A stretch of DNA of 64,000 nucleotides, from contig CALURT010000005.1 of the NCBI GenBank assembly GCA_944323245.1, forward strand, positions 54,997-118,996, read 5' to 3'. Every line of letters begins with the position of its first letter. The first letter of the stretch is position 1. This document shows positions 51,667 through 62,264 of this stretch, piece after piece. Source of the stretch: an uncultured Bacteroidales bacterium (lineage in GTDB: Bacteria > Bacteroidota > Bacteroidia > Bacteroidales > UBA932). The position numbers and the translations under genes were made by a program. The notes beneath the pieces are model-generated. The model did not search any database. It had not been told where the DNA came from and worked only from the letters and a program-made list of their open reading frames with translations.

Positions 51667-53052
51667 ATGGGACGCACTCTTTTCGACAAAATCTGGGACA
51701 ACCATACGGTCAGGCATATTCCCGACGGCCCGGACGTACTTTACATAGACAGACATCTGATACATGAAGTCACTTCCCCGCAGGCTTTCAGCGCATTGCG
51801 GGAAAAGGGCCTGAAAGTGTTCCGTCCGGAAAGGACGTTCGCCACATGCGACCACAACGTGCCTACGCTCGGACAGGACAGACCCATAGAGGACCCGTCA
51901 TCGGCTGCGGCCGTAGCAGAACTTGCACGCAATACGGCGGACAACGGGATAAGATATTTCCCTCTCGGTGACCCCGGCAACGGAATCGTCCATGTCATCG
52001 GACCGGAGCAGGGGATAGTGCTTTGCGGTCAGACGGTGGTATGCGGCGACAGCCATACGGCCACTCACGGAGCATTCGGGAACATAGCATTCGGCATAGG
52101 GACGAGTGAAGTGGAAATGGTATTCGCCTCGCAGTGCCTCATGCAGAACAAGCCGAAACAGACGAGAATCACGGTTGACGGAAAACTGGCCGCCGGAGTG
52201 ACACCCAAGGATGTCATACTTTATATCATTTCCCGGCTCGGCACGGACGGATGTACCGGAACTTTCGTGGAATACGCCGGTGATGTTTTCAGGGACATGA
52301 GCATGGAGGGCCGCATGACAGTGTGCAACATGAGTATCGAAATGGGTGCACGCGGCGGCATAGTGGCTCCTGATGCGAAGACATTCGAATATATCAAGGG
52401 GCGCAGATTCGCACCGAAAGACCGGGATTTCGAAAAGGCCGTTGAAAGATGGTCCTGTCTGAAAACCGATGCCGACGCTGTGTTCGACAGAGAATACAGG
52501 TTCGACGCATCAGACATAAGGCCTATGGTCACATACGGGACCAATCCCGGAATGGGTATCCCTGTGGACGGGACAATACCGGAAACGGCGACCGGATGTG
52601 ATGACATCACATTTGCCAAGGCATTATCCTACATGGGTTTTGAAAAAGGAGAGCGGATGCTTGGAAAGAAAGTCGATTACGTATTCGTAGGCTCATGCAC
52701 GAACGGAAGAATCGAGGATTTCAGAGCCTTTGCAAAGGCCGTGGACGGAAGACGGAAATCCGATGAGGTCACTGTATGGCTCGTCCCGGGTTCCAAGGAG
52801 GTGGAGTCCAAAATCGAAGCCGAGGGAATCGGAGACGAGTTGAGGGCTTTGGGATTCGAGATAAGGCAGCCTGGCTGTTCCGCATGCCTCGCCATGAATC
52901 CGGACAGGATTCCGGAAGGGAAATATGCCGTTTCCACGTCAAACAGGAACTTCGAAGGCAGGCAGGGATACGGTTCGAGGACGATTCTTGCCGGACCACT
53001 TGTTGCCGCCGAAGCCGCTGTTACAGGGGAAATCGGGATGCCGAAAATTTGA
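51667..53052 (+). CDS. leuC: 3-Isopropylmalate dehydratase large subunit
   Basis: With LeuD this isomerises 2- to 3-isopropylmalate using a 4Fe-4S cluster. The 461-residue protein carries [30 protein letters not shown], and the cluster cysteines in [12 protein letters not shown] and [10 protein letters not shown]. Length and motifs are normal. It starts 2 nt after leuA. Confidence 0.95.
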   Translation: MGRTLFDKIWDNHTVRHIPDGPDVLYIDRHLIHEVTSPQAFSALREKGLKVFRPERTFATCDHNVPTLGQDRPIEDPSSAAAVAELARNTADNGIRYFPLGDPGNGIVHVIGPEQGIVLCGQTVVCGDSHTATHGAFGNIAFGIGTSEVEMVFASQCLMQNKPKQTRITVDGKLAAGVTPKDVILYIISRLGTDGCTGTFVEYAGDVFRDMSMEGRMTVCNMSIEMGARGGIVAPDAKTFEYIKGRRFAPKDRDFEKAVERWSCLKTDADAVFDREYRFDASDIRPMVTYGTNPGMGIPVDGTIPETATGCDDITFAKALSYMGFEKGERMLGKKVDYVFVGSCTNGRIEDFRAFAKAVDGRRKSDEVTVWLVPGSKEVESKIEAEGIGDELRALGFEIRQPGCSACLAMNPDRIPEGKYAVSTSNRNFEGRQGYGSRTILAGPLVAAEAAVTGEIGMPKI

Positions 53053-53060
53053 AATACATT

Positions 53061-53639
53061 ATGGAAAAAATCAATATCATACAATCGAAGGCAGTGCTTG
53101 TCCCCGTAGACAACATAGATACCGACCAGATAATTCCGGCCCGTTTCCTCAAGACCGTTTCGAGGGCAGGATTCGGAGAAAAACTCTTCTATGACTGGAG
53201 ATTCGACTCCGACGGGAATCCGCAGGAATCTGTTCTGACGGGCCAGAGCGGGGAAATCCTCGTGGCAGGGAACAATTTCGGATGCGGTTCCAGCAGGGAA
53301 CACGCCGCATGGGCATTGCACGATGCCGGTTTCAGGGCTGTGGTTTCATCGTCATTTGCCGATATTTTCAGGAACAACGCACTGAACAATTGCCTTTTGC
53401 CCGTCAGGGTAAGCGAAGACTTCCTTGCAGGGATTTGCGAAGCATTGAAAAAATCTCCGGATACGGAACTTGCGATAGACCTTCCTGCGCAGAAGCTGAC
53501 CGTGCCGGGAGTCGGGGAAACATCCTTTGAAATTAACGCATATAAAAAGGAATGCCTTATGAAAGGCTATTCCGACATAGATTATCTGCTTGCAGACAAG
53601 GACGCCATTCTGAAATACGAAGAAACGCACTGCCTGTAG
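53061..53639 (+). CDS. leuD: 3-Isopropylmalate dehydratase small subunit
   Basis: This 192-residue protein is the swivelling-domain partner of LeuC. NIDTDQIIPARFLKT and NNFGCGSSREHAAWAL are the family signatures. The frame is open 95 codons further upstream inside leuC, but the ATG at 53061 gives the normal N-terminus and an 8-nt gap. Next gene: leuB, 21 nt on. Confidence 0.94.
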   Translation: MEKINIIQSKAVLVPVDNIDTDQIIPARFLKTVSRAGFGEKLFYDWRFDSDGNPQESVLTGQSGEILVAGNNFGCGSSREHAAWALHDAGFRAVVSSSFADIFRNNALNNCLLPVRVSEDFLAGICEALKKSPDTELAIDLPAQKLTVPGVGETSFEINAYKKECLMKGYSDIDYLLADKDAILKYEETHCL

Positions 53640-53660
53640 CCGAAAATAAAACGGACTGAC

Positions 53661-54731
53661 ATGAAAAAGACAATAGCTGTCCTGCCGGGAGACGGCATAG
53701 GACCCGAAATAATGGCCCAGGCGACGGGAGTCCTGGACGCAGTGGCCGGAAAATTCTCGCACGAATTCGAATACAGATACGCTGACGTGGGCGCAGCCGC
53801 CATTGACAGGACCGGAAATCCGTATCCCGATAAGACTCATGAGATATGCATGACATCCGACTCCGTCCTTTTCGGAGCGATAGGGGATCCCAAGTACGAC
53901 AACGATCCGAAAGCCAAGGTAAGGCCGGAACAGGGTTTGCTTAAAATGCGGAAAGCCCTTGGCCTGTATGCCAATATAAGACCGGTGAAGCCCTATGCAA
54001 GCCTTCTCGAAGCCTCTCCTCTGAAAAACGGGATTGTCGCTGGTGCGGACTTTGTCGTGGTGAGGGAACTTACCGGAGGAATGTATTTCGGCGAGCCGAG
54101 AGGACGGAACGAGGCGGGGGACAAGGCTTTCGACACATGTGTCTATTCCAAAGCCGAGATTGAACGGGTTACGGATGTGGCGTTCGCATATGCTTCACGG
54201 CGCAAAGGGCATGTCACATTGGTGGACAAGGCCAACGTGCTTGCCACTTCCCGCCTGTGGAGGGAGACAGTCAAGGAAATACATGCCGCCAAATATCCGG
54301 ACATGCAGCTTGATTTCCTGTTTGTGGACAATGCGGCCATGAAAATGGTTTCCAACCCCCGTGATTTCGATGTCATCCTGACGGAAAACATGTTCGGAGA
54401 CATCCTCAGCGACCTTGCCGGAGTCATCAACGGCTCAATCGGCCTGTTGCCGTCAGCCTCTACAGGTGTTGACAGAAGCCTGTACGAACCTATACACGGC
54501 TCTTTCCCTCAGGGCGCAGGCAGGAACATTGCCAATCCGATAGCCATGATATTGTCAGCGGCGATGATGATAGAGGACGCTTTCGGAGCCATGGAGGAAG
54601 GAGCTCTTGTGCGCAGGGCCTGCGACGCTGCGGTGGCGCAAGGAGTCTGCACTCCGGATATCGTAAAGGACAGCCCTTACGGGACTAAGGAAACAGGTAA
54701 ATTTATAATCGATTATATCAAAAACGCCTGA
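53661..54731 (+). CDS. leuB: 3-Isopropylmalate dehydrogenase
   Basis: This is the NAD-dependent oxidative decarboxylation that yields 2-oxoisocaproate. The 356-residue protein shows [16 protein letters not shown], the substrate loop [63 protein letters not shown] and [19 protein letters not shown]. Normal length and intact. Two nt separate it from ilvD. Confidence 0.95.
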   Translation: MKKTIAVLPGDGIGPEIMAQATGVLDAVAGKFSHEFEYRYADVGAAAIDRTGNPYPDKTHEICMTSDSVLFGAIGDPKYDNDPKAKVRPEQGLLKMRKALGLYANIRPVKPYASLLEASPLKNGIVAGADFVVVRELTGGMYFGEPRGRNEAGDKAFDTCVYSKAEIERVTDVAFAYASRRKGHVTLVDKANVLATSRLWRETVKEIHAAKYPDMQLDFLFVDNAAMKMVSNPRDFDVILTENMFGDILSDLAGVINGSIGLLPSASTGVDRSLYEPIHGSFPQGAGRNIANPIAMILSAAMMIEDAFGAMEEGALVRRACDAAVAQGVCTPDIVKDSPYGTKETGKFIIDYIKNA

Positions 54732-54733
54732 TT

Positions 54734-56560
54734 ATGAAACCTCTCAGAAGCGAAAAAAGTTTTTCCGGACGGAAAATGGCAGGGGCAAGGGCCCTGTGGC
54801 GGGCCAACGGGATGAAAGAGGAACAGATGGGAAAGCCGGTCATTGCGATAGTCAATTCATTCACCCAGTTCGTCCCGGGACATGTGCATCTTCATGAAAT
54901 AGGCCAGGAAATAAAGAAAAGAATCGAAGAATCCGGCTGTTTTGCGGCCGAGTTCGATACGATAGCCATAGACGACGGCATAGCGATGGGACACGACGGG
55001 ATGCTCTATTCCCTTCCGTCCCGCGACCTGATAGCCGACAGCGTGGAATATATGTGCAATGCCCATTGCGCCGATGCCATGATATGTATTTCCAACTGCG
55101 ACAAGGTGACTCCCGGCATGCTCATGGCTGCGATGAGGCTGAACATCCCTACCGTATTCGTGTCCGGCGGACCGATGGAAGCGGGCAGGGTAGGCGATGA
55201 GGAATACGACCTGATAGACATCATGGTCAAGGGAGCGGATGAATCCGTCAGTGACGAGGAACTTGCCGCTATCGAGCGTATGGGCTGTCCGACATGCGGC
55301 TGCTGCTCGGGAATGTTCACCGCAAACTCCATGAACTGCCTTTCGGAGGCCATCGGCCTGTCTCCGGTCGGGAACGGGACGATATTGGCCACGCATGCGG
55401 AGCGGAAGGCCCTTTTCATGAAAGGCGCCGACCTTATAGTGAAGAATACGCTGGCGTATTACATGGATGACGATGAATCCGTGTTGCCGAGGTCGATAGC
55501 ATCAAGGCAGGCTTTCCTGAATGCGATGTCGTTGGACATTGCGATGGGAGGTTCCACCAATACCGTCCTGCATCTGCTTGCAGTTGCAAACGAGGCCGGC
55601 GTGGACTTTACCATGAAGGACATAGACACGCTTTCCCGGAAAATTCCCGTCCTGTGCAAGGTGGCGCCGAACAGCCGCTATCATATCCAGGACGTGAACA
55701 GGGCAGGCGGTATCATGGGCATCCTCGGAGAGCTTGACCGGGGAGGATTCATAGACACTGCCGTCGGCCGGGTGGATTACGCTTCACTGAAGGAAGCGAT
55801 AGCTGCCAATGACATCATGTCACCGTCGGCAATGCCGGAAAATACCGCCAAATACCTTGCGGCACCGTCATTGAAACGCAATATCGAACTCGGGAAGTGT
55901 ACGGCAGTTTACCCGGAATTCGACAAAGACCGTTCGGCGGGTTGTATCAGGGATATTGCCCACGCCTATTCTTCGGACGGAGGGCTTGCTGTCCTGTACG
56001 GGAACATAGCCAAGGACGGATGTATCGTGAAGACTGCCGGCGTGGATGAAAGCATACTTTCGTTCCGCGGCCCGGCGAAGGTGTTCGAATCGCAGGAAGA
56101 GGCCTGCGACGGCATCCTCGGAGGCAAAGTCCGTTCCGGAGACGTGGTGGTGATAGCTTACGAAGGGCCTAAAGGCGGTCCGGGAATGCAGGAAATGCTG
56201 TATCCGACTTCATATATCAAGAGCCGTCATCTCGGCAAGGAATGCGCTCTGATTACCGACGGAAGATTCAGCGGTGGCACTTCAGGCCTGTCGATTGGCC
56301 ATATTTCCCCTGAAGCCGCTTCGGGAGGCAATGTCGGGCTTCTGAAAGACGGGGACATGATAAGCATTGACATAAAGGCGAGAAGCATCAACGCCGAAGT
56401 TTCCGAAGAGGAATTCGCTTCGAGGCGGAAAGCCGAGGAAGCCCGGGGCCAAAGTGCATTTACCCCGCATTCCCGTGAAAGGGAGGTTTCCAAAGCCCTG
56501 AGGGCATACGCAAGGTCGGTATCTTCGGCAGACAAGGGTGCAGTAAGGATAATCGAATAA
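54734..56560 (+). CDS. ilvD: Dihydroxy-acid dehydratase
   Basis: The enzyme dehydrates the dihydroxy acids of the isoleucine and valine routes to 2-oxo acids with an iron-sulphur cluster. The 608-residue protein has [13 protein letters not shown], the cysteine-rich [35 protein letters not shown] and [21 protein letters not shown]. It is the middle gene of the leu-ilv operon. A 41-nt gap follows, which contains a fragment of the composite palindromic repeat. Confidence 0.95.
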   Translation: MKPLRSEKSFSGRKMAGARALWRANGMKEEQMGKPVIAIVNSFTQFVPGHVHLHEIGQEIKKRIEESGCFAAEFDTIAIDDGIAMGHDGMLYSLPSRDLIADSVEYMCNAHCADAMICISNCDKVTPGMLMAAMRLNIPTVFVSGGPMEAGRVGDEEYDLIDIMVKGADESVSDEELAAIERMGCPTCGCCSGMFTANSMNCLSEAIGLSPVGNGTILATHAERKALFMKGADLIVKNTLAYYMDDDESVLPRSIASRQAFLNAMSLDIAMGGSTNTVLHLLAVANEAGVDFTMKDIDTLSRKIPVLCKVAPNSRYHIQDVNRAGGIMGILGELDRGGFIDTAVGRVDYASLKEAIAANDIMSPSAMPENTAKYLAAPSLKRNIELGKCTAVYPEFDKDRSAGCIRDIAHAYSSDGGLAVLYGNIAKDGCIVKTAGVDESILSFRGPAKVFESQEEACDGILGGKVRSGDVVVIAYEGPKGGPGMQEMLYPTSYIKSRHLGKECALITDGRFSGGTSGLSIGHISPEAASGGNVGLLKDGDMISIDIKARSINAEVSEEEFASRRKAEEARGQSAFTPHSREREVSKALRAYARSVSSADKGAVRIIE

Positions 56561-56561
56561 C

Positions 56562-56577
56562 GTCGGATTGGCGTTGG
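56562..56577 (+). repeat. Solo arm of the composite palindromic repeat
   Basis: CGTCGGATTGGCGTTG right after the ilvD stop codon resembles the closing arm of the long stem (CGTCGGACTGACGTTAA, CGTCGGACTGGCGGTAA) of copies A and D. No partner arm is present nearby, so it looks like a relic. Confidence 0.45.
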
Positions 56578-56601
56578 AATATAAAACGAACTACTAAGGA
56601 C

Positions 56602-58302
56602 ATGAATGAAAAACAGATGATTTCAGGGTCGGAAATCCTGATAAGGTCTTTGATCAGGGAAGGCACCGATATGATTTTCGGGTATCCGGGAGGGGCGATA
56701 ATGCCTGTCTACGACGCTCTTATGAATCATACGGATTCCATCGACCATGTTTTGGTCCGGCACGAGCAGGGTGCGACGCATGCCGCACAAGGTTATGCGA
56801 GGGCTTCGGGCAAGGTCGGCGTATGTTTAGTGACAGGAGGTCCGGGAGCGACCAATACCATCACCGGAATAGCCGATGCGATGCTCGACAGCACCCCGAT
56901 AGTCGTGATTGCAGGCCAGATTACCACGGATCTCATAGGTACGGACGCATTCCAGGAAGTGGATTTCACCTGCGTCACGCAGCCTATCTCCAAATGGTCA
57001 TATCAGATAAGTTGCCCGGAGGAAATAAGCCGGGTGGTTGCACGTGCATTCTTCGTAGCCAAGAGCGGCAGGCCAGGTCCTGTTGTGCTCAGCGTCACGA
57101 AAAACGCTCAGGTGGGCATGGCCGAATATATTCATGAGAAAGTCAGCTTCATCCGCAGTTACGACGATGATCCGGAAATCGACATGGATGCCATAGAAGC
57201 AGCAGCGGATGCCATAAACCATGCCCAAAGGCCGTTCGTCCTTGCCGGGCAGGGAATAGAATTGGGCAACGCACAGGAAGAATTCCGCACTTTCGTCGAA
57301 AAGGCCGACCTTCCGTTCGGATGCACCTTGCTCGGACTTTCCGTCCTCCCATCGTCGCATCGCCTGAACAAGGGAATGCTCGGGATGCACGGCAATCTCT
57401 GCAACAATGTCAAGACCAACGAATGCGACGTGCTTGTCGCCGTGGGAATGAGATTCGACGACAGGGTTACGGGCAATGTGGACACTTATGCACGTCAGGC
57501 CAGGATCATACATTTGGACATCGACGCTTCGGAAATAAACAAGAACGTCCATGCGGACATACCTGTTCTTGGTGATTGCAGGAAGACGTTGAAACTCATT
57601 ACGGAAAGGCTTCTCCCGGCAAATCACGGCAAATGGATTTCGAGCTTTGCGCAATATGACAGGGAGGAATACGAAAAAGTCGTATCGAAGGAACTCCATC
57701 CCAAGGAAGGTCCTCTCAACATGGGAGAGGTCGTCGACGCCGTGAGCAGGGCCTGCGGAGCAGGCGCAGTGCTCGTGACGGACGTCGGCCAGAACCAGAT
57801 GATGGCGGCAAGGTATTTCAGGTTTTCCGAAAAGAGGAGCATTATCACCTCCGGCGGCATGGGGACGATGGGTTTCGGCGTGCCGGCCGGCATCGGAGCG
57901 GCATTCGGCCGGCCCGACAGGAAAGTCTGCGTCTTTACCGGTGATGGCGGCCTGCAGATGACCATTCAGGAATTCGGCACCATCATGGAGAGGCGGGTCC
58001 CTGTCAAGATTATTCTTCTGAACAACAACTATCTCGGGAACGTAAGGCAGTGGCAGGAACTTTTCTTCCACAAGAGATATTCCTTCACGAGACTCGACAA
58101 CCCCGATTTCCAGATACTTTCCTCCGCATACGGCATACCGTCGAAGCGGGTGATCGACCGCAAGGACCTGATGCCGGCGGTGGAGGAAATGATGGCGGAG
58201 GACGGCCCGTTCTTCCTTGAAGCCTGCGTTGCGGAAGAGGGTAACGTAATGCCTATGATTCCTCCGGGAGGAACGGTTGACAACATGCTTATGGAGTGTT
58301 AG
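56602..58302 (+). CDS. ilvB: Acetolactate synthase large (catalytic) subunit
   Basis: A thiamine-diphosphate enzyme that makes acetolactate or acetohydroxybutyrate. The 566-residue protein begins SGSEILIRSLIREGTDMIFGYPGGAIMPVYDAL, with catalytic Glu in HEQGATHAAQGYARASG. It has the FAD-type middle domain (LAGQGIELG) and the cofactor motif GDGGLQMTIQEFGTIMERRVPVKIILLNNNYLG. The regulatory subunit gene follows after 3 nt. Confidence 0.95.
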   Translation: MNEKQMISGSEILIRSLIREGTDMIFGYPGGAIMPVYDALMNHTDSIDHVLVRHEQGATHAAQGYARASGKVGVCLVTGGPGATNTITGIADAMLDSTPIVVIAGQITTDLIGTDAFQEVDFTCVTQPISKWSYQISCPEEISRVVARAFFVAKSGRPGPVVLSVTKNAQVGMAEYIHEKVSFIRSYDDDPEIDMDAIEAAADAINHAQRPFVLAGQGIELGNAQEEFRTFVEKADLPFGCTLLGLSVLPSSHRLNKGMLGMHGNLCNNVKTNECDVLVAVGMRFDDRVTGNVDTYARQARIIHLDIDASEINKNVHADIPVLGDCRKTLKLITERLLPANHGKWISSFAQYDREEYEKVVSKELHPKEGPLNMGEVVDAVSRACGAGAVLVTDVGQNQMMAARYFRFSEKRSIITSGGMGTMGFGVPAGIGAAFGRPDRKVCVFTGDGGLQMTIQEFGTIMERRVPVKIILLNNNYLGNVRQWQELFFHKRYSFTRLDNPDFQILSSAYGIPSKRVIDRKDLMPAVEEMMAEDGPFFLEACVAEEGNVMPMIPPGGTVDNMLMEC

Positions 58303-58305
58303 ACT

Positions 58306-58860
58306 ATGGAACAGACTGCTTTATATACCATAATAGTGCATTCCGAAAATTTTTCCGGAATACTGAATCAGGTGGCTGCGGTATTTACGAGGCTTCAGGT
58401 GAACATCGAGAGTCTCAATGTTTCGGCTTCTTCGTTGCCGAACGTGCACAAGTTCACTATCTGCTGCCGTACCACGGAAAAGAACATCGAAAAGATCCTG
58501 AAGCAGACAGTCAAGAAATTAGATGTCATCAGCGCAGCCTGCTATACGGACAAGGAGATATTCAGCTCCGAAATAGCGATGTACAAGATTTCGACCAACG
58601 TATTCGATGACAGCGAGAGCCTCAGCAGGCTTTTGAGGGAATACAATACCCATGTGGTGGAAGTGACTCCGGAATACATCGTCGTGGAACTCACGGGTTC
58701 CGGCGAAGATATTACGGAACTCAGGGAAAAACTGCAGGAATTGGGATGTATCAGACAGTTCGTGCGATCCGGAAGGATAGCTGTAACGGCTTCCAACGCC
58801 GAAAAGGTCAGTGAACTGATGGAAAAACGCGAACAGATAGGTAATAAAAGACAATTATAG
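58306..58860 (+). CDS. ilvN: Acetolactate synthase small (regulatory) subunit
   Basis: This 184-residue protein has an N-terminal ACT domain (YTIIVHSENFSGILNQVAAVFTRLQVNIESLNVS) and a C-terminal ACT-like domain (FVRSGRIAVTAS near residue 145), the usual small-subunit layout, so feedback by valine or another branched-chain amino acid is expected. It follows ilvB after 3 nt, consistent with a fixed subunit ratio. Confidence 0.93.
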   Translation: MEQTALYTIIVHSENFSGILNQVAAVFTRLQVNIESLNVSASSLPNVHKFTICCRTTEKNIEKILKQTVKKLDVISAACYTDKEIFSSEIAMYKISTNVFDDSESLSRLLREYNTHVVEVTPEYIVVELTGSGEDITELREKLQELGCIRQFVRSGRIAVTASNAEKVSELMEKREQIGNKRQL

Positions 58861-58899
58861 ATAGGCGGATGTCCGCTACAAATTTTAATAAAACGAATT

Positions 58900-59949
58900 A
58901 TGGCAAAATTGAATTTCGGCGGGGTCGAGGAAAATGTAGTCACCCGCTCAGAATTTCCTCTTGAAAAAGCAAGGGAAGTGTTGAAAAACGAGACTATTGC
59001 AGTCCTTGGATACGGTGTCCAGGGGCCCGGACAGTCCTTGAACCTGAGGGACAACGGTTTCAACGTGATTGTAGGTCAAAGGAAAAATTCCAAAAGCTGG
59101 GACAAGGCCGTATCTGACGGCTGGGTTCCGGGAGAAACATTGTTCGAGATAGACGAAGCATGCAGCAAGGCCACGATTATCGAATTCCTGCTTTCGGATG
59201 CGGGACAGATTGCGGCATGGCCGGTCGTAAAGAAGAACCTTACTCCGGGCAAGGCCCTGTATTTCTCCCATGGATTCGGCATTACATACAATGACAAGAC
59301 GGGAATCGTCCCTCCGAAGGATGTGGATGTGATCCTCGTGGCCCCGAAGGGTTCAGGAACATCCCTGCGCCGCCTCTTTTTGGAAGGAAAAGGCATCAAT
59401 TCGTCATACGCCATTTATCAGGATGCCACGGGCAAGGCATACGACAGGGTGATAGCCCTCGGTATCGGAGTCGGTTCAGGCTATCTTTTCGAGACTGATT
59501 TCAGACGTGAGGTTTATTCCGACCTTACAGGAGAAAGGGGAACGTTGATGGGAGCCATCCAGGGAATTTTCGCTGCACAGTATCAGGTGCTCAGGGAAAA
59601 CGGACACACCCCTTCCGAGGCGTTCAACGAGACCGTAGAGGAGCTCAGCCAGAGTCTTATGCCGCTTATCGCCGAGAAAGGAATGGACTGGATGTATGCG
59701 AACTGCTCCACTACAGCCCAAAGGGGAGCCCTCGACTGGTGGAAGAAATTCAGGGATGCGACATTGCCTGTATTCAAGGATCTGTATGAAAGCGTGAAGA
59801 CAGGCAACGAGGCTCAGATTTCCATCGATTCGAACAGCAAGCCTGACTACAGGGACAAACTCAACGCAGAACTCAAGGAATTGCACGACAGTGAGTTGTG
59901 GAGAGCCGGCGAAACCGTTCGCGAACTCCGTCCTGAAAGGAACAAATAG
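58900..59949 (+). CDS. ilvC: Ketol-acid reductoisomerase
   Basis: The enzyme reduces and isomerises acetolactate using NADPH and magnesium. The 349-residue protein has AVLGYGVQGPGQSLNLRDNG for the Rossmann turn, VGQRKNSKSW (Arg and Ser suited to NADPH), YFSHGFGITYN, DVDVILVAPKGSG and the metal-binding SDLTGERGTLMGAIQG. Many segments (GPGQSLNLRDNG, GKGINSSYA, CSTTAQRGALDWW) are closer to fungal Ilv5 than to short proteobacterial enzymes, as I recall those sequences. It is the last biosynthetic gene of the operon. Confidence 0.94.
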   Translation: MAKLNFGGVEENVVTRSEFPLEKAREVLKNETIAVLGYGVQGPGQSLNLRDNGFNVIVGQRKNSKSWDKAVSDGWVPGETLFEIDEACSKATIIEFLLSDAGQIAAWPVVKKNLTPGKALYFSHGFGITYNDKTGIVPPKDVDVILVAPKGSGTSLRRLFLEGKGINSSYAIYQDATGKAYDRVIALGIGVGSGYLFETDFRREVYSDLTGERGTLMGAIQGIFAAQYQVLRENGHTPSEAFNETVEELSQSLMPLIAEKGMDWMYANCSTTAQRGALDWWKKFRDATLPVFKDLYESVKTGNEAQISIDSNSKPDYRDKLNAELKELHDSELWRAGETVRELRPERNK

Positions 59950-59960
59950 GTTAAAAATAT

Positions 59961-60863
59961 ATGACCGGAAAAATTTATGTCGACCCTGAAGCCGGAAAGG
60001 TGCTGTTGAAAAAAAGCGCAGTCAGCAGGCGCATCAGCATCCGGGTGCATCCGGCCAAGGGCGTGACGGTCATCATTCCGGAGTCCGTTCCTTATGGGGA
60101 CGGTCTCCGGTTTTTTCTTTCCAAGCGGGATTGGGTTCTGAAAACCATTGAAAAACAAAAACTTAAATCGGAACAAGCCAAGGAATCAGGCAAGGCAGTC
60201 CCTATGATTGCCGACGGTACGGTGGTAAGGACGCTGATGTCCGAAATAGTTTTCCGTTTTCAGGGGACTTCGGGTGCGGTTCCCGCCGAAAGCAGTCAGG
60301 TCATGAAGGCGGCAGTCAGCACCGAAACCTTGGAGGACGTGAAACTCAGCGGGAGGACATATCTTGCATTGGAGCGGCCGATGTTCAGAAAGACCGTAAT
60401 ATGCCCTGTAGATGCCGGCTCGGGCAGATACGACGCAGCCTTGCGCAACCTGCTTGTGGAAATACTGAGGAAGGAAGCCAAAGTAATATTGCCGGCAAAA
60501 GTGGATTTCCTTGCGTCGAGATTCGGTTTCGCGTATTCGAAAATCTCCGTGAAACACAATTCCTCCAACTGGGGAAGCTGTTCTTCCAAGGGCAATATCA
60601 ATCTGAATCTCAATCTTGTACGGCTTCCCGAACCCTTGTGCGACTGCGTCATCCTCCATGAACTGTGTCATCTGAAGCATCCCGACCACGGCCCTGCTTT
60701 CCATGACCTGCTCGAAAAGCTGTGCACTGACAATATCTGCCGCCTTGCATCGGCCGGCGGACCATATATCATGGAACTTGTATCGGCAATCAACCGTTCC
60801 CGGGCAATCCGCCCGGTAAGCAGTACGTTGGAAAGGGAATTGAAGAAGTTCGTTTTGGTCTGA
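59961..60863 (+). CDS. YgjP/WLM-like zinc metallopeptidase domain protein
   Basis: This 300-residue protein belongs to the YgjP (DUF45) group of M48-like proteins. The zinc motif is ILHELCHLKHPDHGPAFHDLLEKL (HExxH plus a distal His), preceded by KHNSSNWGSCSSKGNINLNLNLVRLP, a family hallmark. The N-terminal part (SRRISIRVHPAKGVTVIIP, SKRDWVLKTIEKQ) is also typical. There is no signal peptide, so it is cytoplasmic. It lies 11 nt after ilvC and may be cotranscribed, although no link to branched-chain amino acids is known. Physiological role unknown. Confidence 0.85.
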   Translation: MTGKIYVDPEAGKVLLKKSAVSRRISIRVHPAKGVTVIIPESVPYGDGLRFFLSKRDWVLKTIEKQKLKSEQAKESGKAVPMIADGTVVRTLMSEIVFRFQGTSGAVPAESSQVMKAAVSTETLEDVKLSGRTYLALERPMFRKTVICPVDAGSGRYDAALRNLLVEILRKEAKVILPAKVDFLASRFGFAYSKISVKHNSSNWGSCSSKGNINLNLNLVRLPEPLCDCVILHELCHLKHPDHGPAFHDLLEKLCTDNICRLASAGGPYIMELVSAINRSRAIRPVSSTLERELKKFVLV

Positions 60864-60911
60864 AGCCTCCGTGGTCCGTCACCTTCACTCTGTCCGCTCC
60901 GACCTCCGTTA

Positions 60912-62255
60912 TTATATCCTCTTGTTCTTCCACTTTCCGCTCAGGAGATAGCCTCCGCAAAGAATCATCATGGCGAATCCGTAGACATGTTCCGCAGACC
61001 AGCAGACAGCCACGTCTGCCCTGATGACATGTATGATGGTGTAGCAATAGGCTACGTAGACTACAAGTGCCGAAAGCTCAAGCAGAAAGGCGTATTTCGT
61101 GTTTCCCGTTCCGGAAACGGCCTGGAAGAAAATATTGGCCGGGACGGTGAAAAGATATGCGCTGCACATTACCCAGAGCGACGGGACGGATGCGGAAACA
61201 AGTTCCGGAATATCGGTGTATATCCTTATTACAGTTTCCGGGAATGCTGCGATGGCGACTGTCATTATGGCCACGGCGAGGTATCCGATTTTCAGGATGC
61301 GTACCACGAGCCCCGGCACGGCATTCTGATGTCCGTTGCCGATAAGGTTGCTTACAAGTGCGCTGCAGGTGGAGGAGAATGCCATCATTATCATCCATAT
61401 CAGGCCGGAAACGTTCCGTACTATGTTCGAAACGGCAAGCGAGCGTTCCCCGAGATGCTCTATGAAGAGGAAGAATATGAACCATGTGGAGAGCGAAACC
61501 ACATTTTGTATCATCGTCCATACCGATACGGACAGGATGTCTTTCAGTTTTCCGAAATCGAATTTCCCGAATCTGTCGAGTCCGTATTTCCGGCAGTCGG
61601 TCTTGCGGATTGTGTAGACTATGAAGAACACGAGCGACACAAGTTCGGCCAATGTCGAGCCGAGGGCGGCTCCGGCTATGCCCATTGCCGGGAATCCCAA
61701 TTTTCCGAATATCAGTATCCAGTTGAATACCACATTGGACAGGACCATTACTATGGAATTGAGCGTCAGCGTCTTGGTCTGGGTCGTGCCGACGTAGAAC
61801 GCCCTGAACATGGCGGTGACGTATGCGAAGAACAGCCCCGGAAGCCGCCATTTCACATAGCTGATGGCTGCTTCCGCTACCTGGGGCGACGACACCATCC
61901 GTCCCATGAACCACGGGGAAACCAGTTCCGTGAGGATGATCATGAGTGCGGCAAGTCCGAGCAGGAATGATGCCCCGTGATAGAAAATATTGCCGGTTTC
62001 CCTGTAGTCGCCTTCTCCGTTGCGCCGTGCTATGATGATCTGAGAGCCGATGCTGAATCCGAATCCCGTCATGAATATGACCATGTAATACACTCCGGCG
62101 ATGGCGGAAGCGCCGAGCTCCACTTCTCCGACTCTTCCGAGAAATGCAGCATCCGTCATGCCTATCATCTGTTCCATGACGAGGCTTATCAGAATCGGAT
62201 AGGCGACCTTCCATATCTGCCGGTACGAGTATGTGGCGGTAGTGTTGTTAATCAT
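60912..62255 (-). CDS. MATE-family efflux transporter
   Basis: This 447-residue protein has about 12 hydrophobic helices in two similar halves and the MATE start KVAYPILISLVMEQMIGMTDAAFLGRVGEVELGASAIAG. The second half begins around SVSVWTMIQNVVSLSTWFIFFLFIEHLGERSLAVSNIVR. It should export drugs or metabolites in exchange for sodium or protons. It lies 9 nt downstream of truB on the minus strand and is convergent with the metallopeptidase gene. Confidence 0.9.
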   Translation of the reverse strand: MINNTTATYSYRQIWKVAYPILISLVMEQMIGMTDAAFLGRVGEVELGASAIAGVYYMVIFMTGFGFSIGSQIIIARRNGEGDYRETGNIFYHGASFLLGLAALMIILTELVSPWFMGRMVSSPQVAEAAISYVKWRLPGLFFAYVTAMFRAFYVGTTQTKTLTLNSIVMVLSNVVFNWILIFGKLGFPAMGIAGAALGSTLAELVSLVFFIVYTIRKTDCRKYGLDRFGKFDFGKLKDILSVSVWTMIQNVVSLSTWFIFFLFIEHLGERSLAVSNIVRNVSGLIWMIMMAFSSTCSALVSNLIGNGHQNAVPGLVVRILKIGYLAVAIMTVAIAAFPETVIRIYTDIPELVSASVPSLWVMCSAYLFTVPANIFFQAVSGTGNTKYAFLLELSALVVYVAYCYTIIHVIRADVAVCWSAEHVYGFAMMILCGGYLLSGKWKNKRI

Positions 62256-62264
62256 AATTAACGG

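Noticed and set aside
50315..51667. 450-codon open frame on the minus strand opposite leuA
   Set aside because: It is antisense to a clear leuA gene, shows no domain, and its composition is that of a codon-shadow frame.
56998..58071. 357-codon minus-strand frame opposite ilvB
   Set aside because: Shadow of a well-defined ilvB; no recognisable protein features.
60987..61970. 327-codon plus-strand frame opposite the MATE gene
   Set aside because: Rich in His, Tyr, Glu and Arg as expected for the antisense of a membrane protein; no domain or start context.
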